Source: Clostridiales bacterium (GTDB taxonomy: Bacteria > Bacillota > Clostridia > Saccharofermentanales > DTU023). From it: 64,000 bases of DNA. Below, one piece after another: positions 9,943 through 17,294 of the stretch (the stretch's first letter is position 1; every line of letters starts with the position of its first letter). Location: positions 1 to 64,000 of the forward strand of contig SFFI01000006.1 of the NCBI GenBank assembly GCA_004556925.1, in the 5' to 3' direction. A model generated the notes under the pieces. It had not been told where the DNA came from. It worked only from the letters and a program-made list of their open reading frames with translations, and searched no databases. The position numbers were made by a program, and so were the translations under genes.

Positions 9943-12546
9943 CTAGAGAGTTTTTTTGTGCTTGAGCAAGCCTAAGAGCAGGAAGGCCCCTGCCAAGGCA
10001 CTCGTCAGAGAGATGACCTGGCCTAGGGTCATATCTGCACTGCCTGTGTGCGGCAACTGGACGTAAGCGCCCACCTTAATCGGCGGAGGACCATTAGGTG
10101 TAGGCTGGCTAGGCTGCGTAGGTGTTGTCGGCGCCGTGGGTTGTGTCGGTTGTGTCGGTTGTGTCGGCGCCGTCGGTTGTGTTGGAGTCGTCGGTTCTGT
10201 CGGTTGTGTCGGCTCCGTCGGTTGTGTAGGCTCTGTTGGCTTGGTTGGTTCTGTCGGTTCCGTCGGTTTTGTCGGTTCTGTCGGTTCTGTCGGTTGCGTC
10301 GGTTTCGTCGGCTCTGTCGGTTGTGTCGGCTCTGTCGGTTGCGTAGGTTCCGTTGGCTTGGTTGGTTCTGTCGGCTTTGTCGGTTGCGTAGGTTCCGTTG
10401 GCTTGGTTGGTTCTGTCGGCTTTGTCGGTTCCGTTGGTTCCGTCGGTTGTGTTGGTTCTGTCGGCTTTGTCGGTTCCGTTGGTTCCGTCGGTTTTGGGCT
10501 ATTGGTAATGGTAAAACCACCCTCACCATCAAGCTCAACCCTACCGTCAAAGCCGTCTAAAGCTTCTTCCTCAACCGTGTAGACGATCGTATTACCCTTG
10601 TTCGTTTGGGGGAGGCCCTCGAAAGTGTATGTCCAATTGTTACTTGCATTCAGGAGGGTAGAATCAACAATTATTCCGTCTGCTTTCAAGTACAAGGTAA
10701 CCTGATCTAGGGTCTTGTTTGGATCTGACCACTGCTTCGTAACTGAAATATCCTGCGTCTGTCCCTCTGTTCCCATAACAACGGTGCCATTAGAGCCAAT
10801 GCCACCGCCGCGGGTAGTAGAGGAGTTGCCGCTAATAGTGACAGTTGCCAGCCCTTGTGTGAGTGTATTGCCTTTTTCTTCGGTGTAGAGCGCTAACTGA
10901 TCATAATTTGTTAACTTGCCTTTATACTTATCCACCTCTAACAAAGTTCCATCTGTTTTTCGCCAGTTGTAGGGGACACCACCTAGCATCCTCTGCGATA
11001 AGTCATATTCTGGATCACCACTATGAAACCCGTAGGCATAGGAGCATAAGATATAAAGCTCTCTACCTATATCTTGGGAATGATTGTCGTAGATCGCTAC
11101 ACCGTCTGTAACAAAAATAGTTGTTTTCGATATGGGGCATGCTGCATATCCGGCACCTTCCCACTGAGATGTGTTGTCGGTGATAATGGCGTTAGTCAGG
11201 TATAATTCTCCGTTAGCCCCATTAACTCCATAATTATTATTCGCGCCGTTGACATAGATGCCGCCACCGCCAAAGGCTTTCTCTGTCACCCCACTTCCAT
11301 CCATTACGTTATTTGTAATGCTTCCACCAGAAATGTAGGCTTTGGAGGGGCCGCCAGAATAATATTGGGCCTGAACGAAGATCCCCCCGCCAGCAGCACC
11401 GGCTACATTTTCCGCTATTATGCCCCCTGTCATATTGAGGATGTTGCTAGGGGTTACCTGATTGCCGCCTAGACTGATGCCACCGCCAATTTCATCTGCC
11501 CTATTTCCCGTTACTTGGGCCCCTTCAGACATGTTGAGGGTGGAGCCATTGCTGGCGAGGATGCCGCCACCTGCTGAGTAGTATTGGGTAGGTGTCACAC
11601 TGGTGTCTATACAGCGAGGAGCATAATTACCCGATACTATCCCCCCTGAGAAGTTCATAGTAGAAGCGGACAAACAGATGCCACCTCCGTAAACAGCCCG
11701 GTTACCGGAGATAGAACCGCCAGACATATTGATCGTGGAGGCATATGCATAAATGGCACCACCCTGGGTGGCCGTATTCGATATTTCGGTAATCTTATTG
11801 TTTTGTAGAATAGCACCGTCTGTGATGTTGAGTGTTGAACCGTTTTGCAGTTCTATTAAAGACTTTTGGGCTATGTTAGCCTCCGAATTTCCATCGATGA
11901 CGATATGAGAAAGCGTAGCAGTCTGGTTGCTTTTGACCTGCAATAGGTAGCCAGGAAAGTCACTGGCTCTTACGATTTGGGCTTGGGTATCAGCCAAAGA
12001 AATATCACCTTCAATGGGCACAGTTCCGGTCACTATGATTTTTTCCACCGTAGAGTTTTCTGTAGCCAGGGCCTTCGCTCTGGCGAAGGTCTGAACAGGC
12101 TTTCCTAAGGACCCATCATTTTCGTCATTACCCTTTTGGCCATCAAGGTAAATGGCTGTAAGCTTTGTAAGGCTTTCTTCACTGAGCAAGGCGTTTTCTC
12201 CACTGAGCAAAGCGTTTTCTTCACTCAGCAAGTTGCTTTCTCCACTCAGCAAGTTGCTATCTTCACTCAGCAGGTTGCTTTCTCCACTCAGCAAGGGGTT
12301 TTCTTCTTCCAAAATGCTGTTAGGGCTCTGGCCCACAGCGAAGCTAGCGCTTTGGTCCTCATCCGTGTCGTTTATATCCAGAGTCAGGGCTTGGGACAAG
12401 GCAACTTGACCCTCGCCCGAGATCTCTAGCTCCAACCCCTCTTCAGCCCAGACCCTAGACGCAGCATCTGCCAGGCCCATTAGGCTGGTTGAGAGCGCCA
12501 GGATAAATATCATAAAATAAAGGCAGAAAGCCTGTTTTTTTGTCAT
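9943..12546 (-). CDS. Wall-anchored beta-helix surface protein with Cna-B domain and LPHTG motif
   Basis: 867 residues, clearly a secreted wall protein. In order: signal peptide (about 1-34); six copies of a 7-residue repeat of the LLSGESN/LLSEENA type (about 80-125); a long parallel beta-helix with recurring GGGI and LNMSGG motifs; a Cna-B-like domain (SVTKQWSDPNKTLDQVTLYL onward); a Pro-Thr-Glu/Lys/Gln repeat stalk of over 100 residues; the sorting signal LPHTG; a hydrophobic segment; and a KHKK tail. Sortase would link the Thr of LPHTG to peptidoglycan. Beta-helix folds occur in adhesins and polysaccharide-degrading enzymes; I see no catalytic site to separate these. A GGAGAG site precedes the start. 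It is convergent with the U32 gene, with 80 bp of TTGTCG-rich DNA between. Confidence 0.92.
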   Translation of the reverse strand: MTKKQAFCLYFMIFILALSTSLMGLADAASRVWAEEGLELEISGEGQVALSQALTLDINDTDEDQSASFAVGQSPNSILEEENPLLSGESNLLSEDSNLLSGESNLLSEENALLSGENALLSEESLTKLTAIYLDGQKGNDENDGSLGKPVQTFARAKALATENSTVEKIIVTGTVPIEGDISLADTQAQIVRASDFPGYLLQVKSNQTATLSHIVIDGNSEANIAQKSLIELQNGSTLNITDGAILQNNKITEISNTATQGGAIYAYASTINMSGGSISGNRAVYGGGICLSASTMNFSGGIVSGNYAPRCIDTSVTPTQYYSAGGGILASNGSTLNMSEGAQVTGNRADEIGGGISLGGNQVTPSNILNMTGGIIAENVAGAAGGGIFVQAQYYSGGPSKAYISGGSITNNVMDGSGVTEKAFGGGGIYVNGANNNYGVNGANGELYLTNAIITDNTSQWEGAGYAACPISKTTIFVTDGVAIYDNHSQDIGRELYILCSYAYGFHSGDPEYDLSQRMLGGVPYNWRKTDGTLLEVDKYKGKLTNYDQLALYTEEKGNTLTQGLATVTISGNSSTTRGGGIGSNGTVVMGTEGQTQDISVTKQWSDPNKTLDQVTLYLKADGIIVDSTLLNASNNWTYTFEGLPQTNKGNTIVYTVEEEALDGFDGRVELDGEGGFTITNSPKPTEPTEPTKPTEPTQPTEPTEPTKPTEPTKPTEPTQPTKPTEPTKPTEPTQPTEPTQPTEPTKPTQPTEPTEPTKPTEPTEPTKPTEPTQPTEPTQPTEPTTPTQPTAPTQPTQPTQPTAPTTPTQPSQPTPNGPPPIKVGAYVQLPHTGSADMTLGQVISLTSALAGAFLLLGLLKHKKTL
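10110..10495 (-). repeat. Pro-Thr stalk repeat (PTEPTKPTEPTQ)
   Basis: Degenerate 9- and 18-bp units on the minus strand encode PTEPTKPTQ-type triplets of the surface protein stalk. The reverse strand shows TGTCGG every 9 bp. Such tracts expand and contract easily, so length probably differs among strains. Confidence 0.9.
12174..12300 (-). repeat. 21/42-bp repeat coding LLSGESN-LLSEDSN
   Basis: Six 21-bp units alternate between GES/GEN and EDS/EEN versions, giving a 42-bp higher-order repeat in the N-terminal part of the surface protein. Confidence 0.88.
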
Positions 12547-12588
12547 GTTTTAATCTCTCCGCAAGCATAAATTTATTTCGTGCTAAAT

Positions 12589-12617
12589 ATTGTTAATTTT
12601 TTGCTATTATTTGTCAA
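12589..12617 (-). promoter_or_regulatory. Candidate sigma-A promoter of the surface protein gene
   Basis: On the minus strand TTGACA (12617-12612) is followed after exactly 17 nt by AACAAT (12594-12589). The start codon is 43 nt further on with a GGAGAG site between. The -35 is perfect, the -10 matches 4 of 6. Confidence 0.55.
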
Positions 12618-12687
12618 TGCGTAAAATAAATGCTTATGGATATGCTAAAATCTACAAATCTTTGCCTTATGCCAGGCTGGCGAAATA

Positions 12688-12716
12688 GGCTCAGTTAGGC
12701 GCTTTGAGCCATTTTT
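12688..12716 (+). terminator. Possible terminator-like hairpin
   Basis: GGCTCA and TGAGCC form a 6-bp stem followed by ATTTTT. No plus-strand gene ends here, so its role is unclear. The remaining DNA from 12717 to 13010 holds nothing I can name; part of it reads open on the minus strand only as a shadow of the peroxidase gene. Confidence 0.35.
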
Positions 12717-13025
12717 GCCTCGCCTCTTCTCAAATGAACAATCTTAAATTTATGATAGGAATCTGGTTTCCTAAAAAGATTGCTCCAACAGCTTTTGCTT
12801 GCGTCTCTTGCTTGGAGCGATTAGCCAGGCTCTGGAACTAGCGATACCAAAAGATTGGTCCACAAGCGTTAAACTAGCATGTAAGCAATGGCTGTAGACT
12901 TCCTGCTCGTCCATTACAAGCTGCAGATGAGGTCCATGGCTATTGTGCCAGGCTGATGCAGCACTCAATATGACTATACAGGCGCTTATGGCGTAAGCAC
13001 AGAATAAGCACAGAAGGAGTTTAAT

Positions 13026-13568
13026 ATGCAATCTATTTATGATTTCAAAGTACAAAAATCCGATGGTAGCGAGCTCAATCTCGCAGACTACAAGGGCAAG
13101 GTCCTCTTGATCGTCAATGTCGCTAGCAAATGTGGCTTTACCCCCCAATACGAGGGTCTGGAAAAACTTTACCAGGCCTATAAGGACCAGGGGCTGGAGA
13201 TTCTGGGCTTCCCCTGCAATCAATTTGAAGGCCAAGAGCCCGGTAGCAATCAGGAAATTCAAGAATTCTGCCGCATGAACTATGGGGTCACCTTCCCCGT
13301 ACTCGCCAAGGTTGAAGTCAATGGCGAGAATGCCCTGCCTCTTTATCAATGGATGAAGGACCAAGAACCGGGCGAGCTGGTTGACGTCCCTAGGGACCAC
13401 AAGTTCTATGATTTCTTTATCGAGCACCATGGCGGCAAGCACTGGGGCAAGGATATTCCTTGGAACTTCAGCAAGTTTCTCTTTGACCGTAACGGCAAGC
13501 TAGTCGGCCGTTATGCCTCCCCCACTACCCCCGAAGAACTGGCGGAAAAGATCGAAAAGCTGCTGTAA
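13026..13568 (+). CDS. Glutathione peroxidase family protein (Cys type)
   Basis: 180 residues, full length for the family. It reduces hydroperoxides; bacterial Cys-type members generally use thioredoxin rather than glutathione. The catalytic motif NVASKCGFTPQY has Cys at residue 36 in place of selenocysteine. FPCNQFEGQEPG carries the family Gln and a likely resolving Cys, and PWNFSKFLFDRNG carries the conserved Trp and Asn. The start has AGAAGGAG 5-7 nt upstream. It appears to be monocistronic, with a strong terminator after it. In an anaerobe it would serve oxidative defence; that role is inferred from the family. Confidence 0.95.
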   Translation: MQSIYDFKVQKSDGSELNLADYKGKVLLIVNVASKCGFTPQYEGLEKLYQAYKDQGLEILGFPCNQFEGQEPGSNQEIQEFCRMNYGVTFPVLAKVEVNGENALPLYQWMKDQEPGELVDVPRDHKFYDFFIEHHGGKHWGKDIPWNFSKFLFDRNGKLVGRYASPTTPEELAEKIEKLL

Positions 13569-13652
13569 GGCTATTATTCTGAAATTCTTAAATTCTTGCT
13601 GTAAGGCATTTTTCTGGAGAGCCACCGGCAAGCACATCTCCTAGAGAGCTCC

Positions 13653-13691
13653 GGAGCCAAGCCGTCCTGCTTGGCTCCTCTTTTATTTTGC
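13653..13691 (+). terminator. Rho-independent terminator after the peroxidase gene
   Basis: GGAGCCAAGC pairs with GCTTGGCTCC (10-bp perfect stem, 6-nt loop), followed by TCTTTTATTTT. It lies 85 bp after the stop codon and 70 bp before the dppA-like gene. Confidence 0.9.
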
Positions 13692-13763
13692 TTTGGGCCA
13701 ACATCCGGGCCTGGCCTCCACAACTGAAAAATGCCATAATCCAGAAAAAGGAGGGCAAACGAG

Positions 13764-14561
13764 ATGAAACTTTACATGAGTGTAGATATTGAAGGCGTGG
13801 CCGGGATTTCCAACTGGCTGGAGGCCAACGATAAGGAAGAAGCCTATAAGTATTTTGCAGAACAGATGACCTTAGAGGCCGCAGCTGCGGCCGAGGCTGC
13901 TGTTGACCGGGGAGTAAGGGAGATTGTCGTCCGAGATGCCCATGCTACCGCCCGCAATATGACCCCTGCCCTATTCCCCAAGGAATGCAGCTTTATCCGG
14001 GGCTGGGCAGGCAATCCCAAGGAAATGATGGACGGCATTGATGAGTCCTTTGATGGCTGCTTGATGGTTGGCTACCACAGCCGGGCTGGCTCAGGCGAAA
14101 ATCCCCTCTCCCACAGCTTTTCCAGTTCCCGGATTTTCTCCATTACCTTGAATGGCCGCCTAGTCAGTGAATATTACATCAACATGTTGACCGCCGCCTA
14201 TTACGGAGTGCCCCTCCTGGTCCTCACCGGAGACGAAGGGCTCTGCCAAGTGGCCAAGCAAGACCTACCTCAACTAGAAACCGTAGCCACCCAAAAGGGC
14301 ATTGGGGATTGTACCCATTCCCTTCATCCAGACAAGGCTATAAGCCTGATCAAGGAAGCTGTGGACAAAGCCTTAAGCCGTGATCTGGCCAAGGCCTTCA
14401 CCCTGCCCAAGCATTTTAGGATTGAGATTGTTTACAAGAACCATCCCGAATGTTACAAGAATTCCTTTTACCCCGGCGCCCAAACCGACGGCAGCCGCAG
14501 CCTGATTTATGAGGCGGACGACTGGTGGGAAATCCTGCGCTTTATGCATTTTGTGATTTAA
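13764..14561 (+). CDS. D-aminopeptidase, M55 family (DppA-like)
   Basis: 265 residues, the normal length for M55. These zinc peptidases form decamer rings and release D-amino acids, such as D-Ala from D-Ala-D-Ala, in the cytoplasm. The start MKLYMSVDIEGVAG contains the first metal ligands (Asp8, Glu10). RDAHATARNM, GYHSRAG and LSHSFSSS follow in the usual order. AAAGGAGG lies 9 nt upstream. The gene stands alone, but it is near a large peptide-uptake operon, so a role in peptide or peptidoglycan recycling is plausible. A hairpin ending in TTTTT (14620-14659) is the first unit of a repeat array and could end its transcript. Confidence 0.93.
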   Translation: MKLYMSVDIEGVAGISNWLEANDKEEAYKYFAEQMTLEAAAAAEAAVDRGVREIVVRDAHATARNMTPALFPKECSFIRGWAGNPKEMMDGIDESFDGCLMVGYHSRAGSGENPLSHSFSSSRIFSITLNGRLVSEYYINMLTAAYYGVPLLVLTGDEGLCQVAKQDLPQLETVATQKGIGDCTHSLHPDKAISLIKEAVDKALSRDLAKAFTLPKHFRIEIVYKNHPECYKNSFYPGAQTDGSRSLIYEADDWWEILRFMHFVI

Positions 14562-14619
14562 TTGAAGCAGGGCCAGCCGTCTACCAAAGTCCAACCATAC
14601 CGGACTAAAGCTAGATAGA

Positions 14620-14914
14620 GCCTGTGAAATTCTGGTTTCAAGGATTCCACAGGCTTTTTCATATCTCAGGCTACGCGGATTCCTCACTGATTCTTGTGAG
14701 ATGATCAATAAGATGATTTCACATGAGCAACAATCTCGGGAAAAGTTGCAAAAAGCTTGTGAAAAAGACGGTTTAGATAATTTCACAAGCTTTTATCAAG
14801 CAGAGGGCGCGCTGTATCCTTGTGTAATTCTAATTTAAAGGATTTCACAAGTTTTACCCTGCGAAAAAGGGCTACGGTTTGCCTGTGAATTTGCTAAAAG
14901 TGGAATTTCACAAG
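14620..14914. repeat. Hairpin array 4 (TTGTGAAAT family)
   Basis: Five inverted repeats with right arms ATTTCACA (or ATTCCACA) at 14644, 14716, 14780, 14842 and 14905, so unit length is 62-64 bp after a first step of 72. The third is perfect over 14 bp: AAAAGCTTGTGAAA and TTTCACAAGCTTTT with a 16-nt loop. The first ends in TTTTT. The arms match those of the longer array at 46.8-47.5 kb. The array sits between two same-direction genes (dppA and the ClC gene). Confidence 0.85.
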
Positions 14915-14957
14915 CTTCCTCAGATCTAACGGGGATTTCCTCTTTGGACCGTAGTTG

Positions 14958-14963
14958 TATAAT
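14958..14963 (+). promoter_or_regulatory. Candidate -10 element of the ClC gene
   Basis: A perfect TATAAT lies about 80 nt before the ClC start. I do not see a convincing -35 at the proper distance. Confidence 0.35.
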
Positions 14964-15039
14964 CGTTTGTGATTTTTACAAGGGTTGTGGCAGATGTGAA
15001 AGTTGCAAGCATTTGCGGCAGACCTGGACTTAAGATAGG

Positions 15040-16542
15040 TTGGTGGAAGACGTGAACTTGGATCGCAATAACAAGCATGAACTGGTGGCCGAAGACGTAG
15101 CTATAGTAGATACTAGCGTAATAGGCAGGGGCGCAACTACAACAGCCGAAGACGCGACAACGGCTGAAAACGCAACAACAGTCAAATCCGTTGTAGGAGC
15201 AGGAGGCGGAAGCAACGAAGATGCCACTAGAGCCGAAATCGGCGTTGCAGGCGGAGGTGCAGAAGACACCACGGCGGAGGATAAGGGGCAGCTATACCCT
15301 CTCCTCCTGAAGAGTTTGCTGACCGGGGTGCTAGTGGCCCTGGTTGTGTCTCTTTTCCGCTGGGGGATCCCTCAAGTGATGGGTCTGGTCAGCCGCCTCT
15401 TGGCCTGGGCCCGGGGGAATGCCTTATATAGTCTCCTCTTTGTGGGGATCTTTGTCCTGATCGGCCTCCTGGTGTCCTTTTGCACAAAAAAGGAGCCTAT
15501 GATCGGGGGGTCGGGTATTCCCCAAGTATCCGGGATTTTGCAAGACAAACTCAACTTGTCCTGGTGGAAGATCTTTATAAATAAGCTCTTGGGCGGACTG
15601 CTGGCCATTGGGTCTGGGCTCAGCCTGGGCCGGGAGGGACCCTCTGTGCAAATTGGCGGGGCCTTGGGCCAGGGGGTGGGTGAGTTAAGCCACTCCAGCA
15701 AGGCAGATACAAAAATGCTCCTGGCAGGTGGTGCGGGCGCGGGAATGGCGGTCGCCTTTAATGCCCCCATTTCAGGACTTTTCTTTACCGTAGAGGAGCT
15801 CTTTCACCAAACCAGCCATCGGAAATTCATGTCTCTTGCTTTAACCGTTTTGACCGCCACCAGTCTTTCCCGCCTGCTCATCGGCAGTGCAGCTTGCATG
15901 AAGGTCTCCCCTCTGCATCGTTTTGAGCCTCAGGTGATCCCCCAGCTCCTGGGTTTAGGCCTAGTGATAGGCCTCTCCGGCGTGTTCTTTAATAAGGCCA
16001 TCATGTGGGGCAAGGATTTCTATGACTGGCTAAAAGTCCCAGTCACCTGCAAACATGTCCTGCCCTTTGTGGTCACGGCCATTTTTCTCCTCCTGGACCC
16101 CTCCCTCCTAGGTTCGGGGGAAAACTTTATCCTGACCCAGACTGAGGCGAGCCTGGGTATTGGCCAGGCACTTTTAATTTACACTCTCAAACTTTTCCTC
16201 TTGCTCGTGGCCTTCTCCTCTGGCATTCCCGGTGGCATTTTCTTCCCCCTCCTCGCCCTGGGCTCCTTAATCGGCCAAGCCTATGCCTCCGCCCTCATCG
16301 CAGGCGGTCTATTAAGCGCTGACTGGCTCTTGACCTTTGCCCTCCTTGCGATGGCTGGGCATTTTGCCGCCATCGTGCGGGCCCCCCTCACCGGGATTTT
16401 CCTGATTTTAGAGATGACGGGCGGGGCCCCCTCTGACCTGCTTCCCTTGATTATCGTGAGTTACGCCGCCTATTTCACCAGCGCCCTCTGCCGGTCTACT
16501 CCGGTTTATGAGGCTCTACTCAACCGGATGTTGACCAAATAG
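15040..16542 (+). CDS. ClC-family chloride/proton exchanger with hydrophilic N-terminal extension
   Basis: About 500 residues. The ClC core starts near residue 85 and has GSGIP (157-161), GREGP with the gating Glu (199) and FNAPISGLFFTVEE with the internal proton Glu (252/253). Both Glu present points to a Cl-/H+ exchanger rather than a channel; this follows from EcClC. Before the core is an 80-residue acidic, Ala/Thr/Gly-rich stretch (TTTAEDATTAENATT and similar), probably disordered and repeat-derived. There is no C-terminal CBS pair. The start is uncertain: TTG at 15040, GTG at 15043 and GTG at 15052 are all possible and no strong ribosome binding site decides. Hairpin array 2 follows the stop within 30 bp. 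Confidence 0.92.
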   Translation: MVEDVNLDRNNKHELVAEDVAIVDTSVIGRGATTTAEDATTAENATTVKSVVGAGGGSNEDATRAEIGVAGGGAEDTTAEDKGQLYPLLLKSLLTGVLVALVVSLFRWGIPQVMGLVSRLLAWARGNALYSLLFVGIFVLIGLLVSFCTKKEPMIGGSGIPQVSGILQDKLNLSWWKIFINKLLGGLLAIGSGLSLGREGPSVQIGGALGQGVGELSHSSKADTKMLLAGGAGAGMAVAFNAPISGLFFTVEELFHQTSHRKFMSLALTVLTATSLSRLLIGSAACMKVSPLHRFEPQVIPQLLGLGLVIGLSGVFFNKAIMWGKDFYDWLKVPVTCKHVLPFVVTAIFLLLDPSLLGSGENFILTQTEASLGIGQALLIYTLKLFLLLVAFSSGIPGGIFFPLLALGSLIGQAYASALIAGGLLSADWLLTFALLAMAGHFAAIVRAPLTGIFLILEMTGGAPSDLLPLIIVSYAAYFTSALCRSTPVYEALLNRMLTK

Positions 16543-16570
16543 GGCGCGTAAACAGTCGCAGGGAGTAAGC

Positions 16571-17057
16571 ATTGGTGGCAAATTAAAGAAATTGACACTT
16601 TGCCACCAAGAGCGGACCAGTGCGAGGGGCAAGCCTTGGTGGCATTTTCGTAAAAACAGCGTTTTGCCACCAAGGGTCTAGCCAGGCAAAATTTTTTCAT
16701 TGGTGGCAAATTGAAAATATCACCATTTGCCATGATAGGAGCGACCAGCACGAAGAGTAAGCATTGGTGGCAAATTAAAGAAATTGACACTTTGCCACCA
16801 AGAGCGGACCAGCGCGAGGGGCAAGCCTTGGCGGCATTTTCGTAAAAACAGCGTTTTGCCACCAATGGTCTAGCCAGGCAAAATTTTTTCATTGGTGGCA
16901 AATTAAAGGAATTGATACTATGCCACCAAGAGCGGACCAGCGCGAGGGGCAAGCCTTGGTGGCATTTTCGTAAAAACAGCGTTTTGCCACCAATGGTCTA
17001 GCCAGGCAAAATTTTTTCATTAGCGGCAAATTGAAATTATCACCATTTGCCGCCAAT
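16571..17057. repeat. Hairpin array 2 (TTGGTGGCA family), exact 64-bp period
   Basis: Eight inverted repeats begin at 16572, 16636, 16700, 16764, 16828, 16892, 16956 and 17020, exactly 64 bp apart. Three unit types alternate (A: loop with TTAAAGAAATTGACAC; B: loop with TTTTCGTAAAAACAGCG; C: loop with TTGAAAATATCACC), in the order A-B-C-A-B-A-B-C, each with its own linker. Arms are TTGGTGGCAAA and TTTGCCACCAA; the last unit changes both to GGCGG and CCGCC. It lies between the convergent ClC and M14 genes. Confidence 0.93.
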
Positions 17058-17065
17058 CCCCTAAC

Positions 17066-17155
17066 TTCCGGAGAGAAGATCCTCTGCATTTGCCCTTGAG
17101 TTGAATGACAAAACTCCCTGCGGGCTTGTTCAGGGCCAGCAGGGAGCTTTGTCAG
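17066..17155. repeat. Conserved tail segment of hairpin array 2
   Basis: This segment (GAGAAGATCCTCTG, then TTGAGTTGAATGACAAAACT, then a CTCCCTGC/GCAGGGAG stem) recurs almost unchanged at 30945-31023 after hairpin array 3. The stem (17114-17121 with 17139-17146) is followed by CTTTG and may end transcripts from the left. The repeated tail gives the two arrays a shared right boundary. Confidence 0.85.
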
Positions 17156-17213
17156 GTATGTGTTTAGGAGTTATCTCAAAGGCTAGTTAGCCATGGGATA
17201 TAAGCTTAACCTA

Positions 17214-17254
17214 CTCAGGGCCTCTAGCCAGGCAGGGCTGGGCTAGGCCCTGAG
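17214..17254. other. 10-bp inverted repeat CTCAGGGCCT/AGGCCCTGAG
   Basis: A perfect 10-bp stem with a 21-nt loop lies 41 bp beyond the stop of the minus-strand M14 gene. No T tract follows on either strand, so it may be a weak terminator or an mRNA-end hairpin. Confidence 0.45.
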
Positions 17255-17294
17255 AGGTAGGTAGATAGGGATAGAAGCGGAGTTACGCTTGCAT

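Noticed and set aside
10048..10582. Cys/Val/Gly- or Arg-rich plus-strand proteins
   Set aside because: They are reverse-strand readings of the Pro-Thr stalk repeat of the surface protein.
12771..13442. 223-residue minus-strand gene
   Set aside because: Shadow of the glutathione peroxidase gene, which has clear catalytic motifs.
16571..17057. CRISPR array
   Set aside because: Period (64 bp) and palindromic repeats look CRISPR-like, but the linkers are themselves repeated in a fixed order and no cas gene is near.
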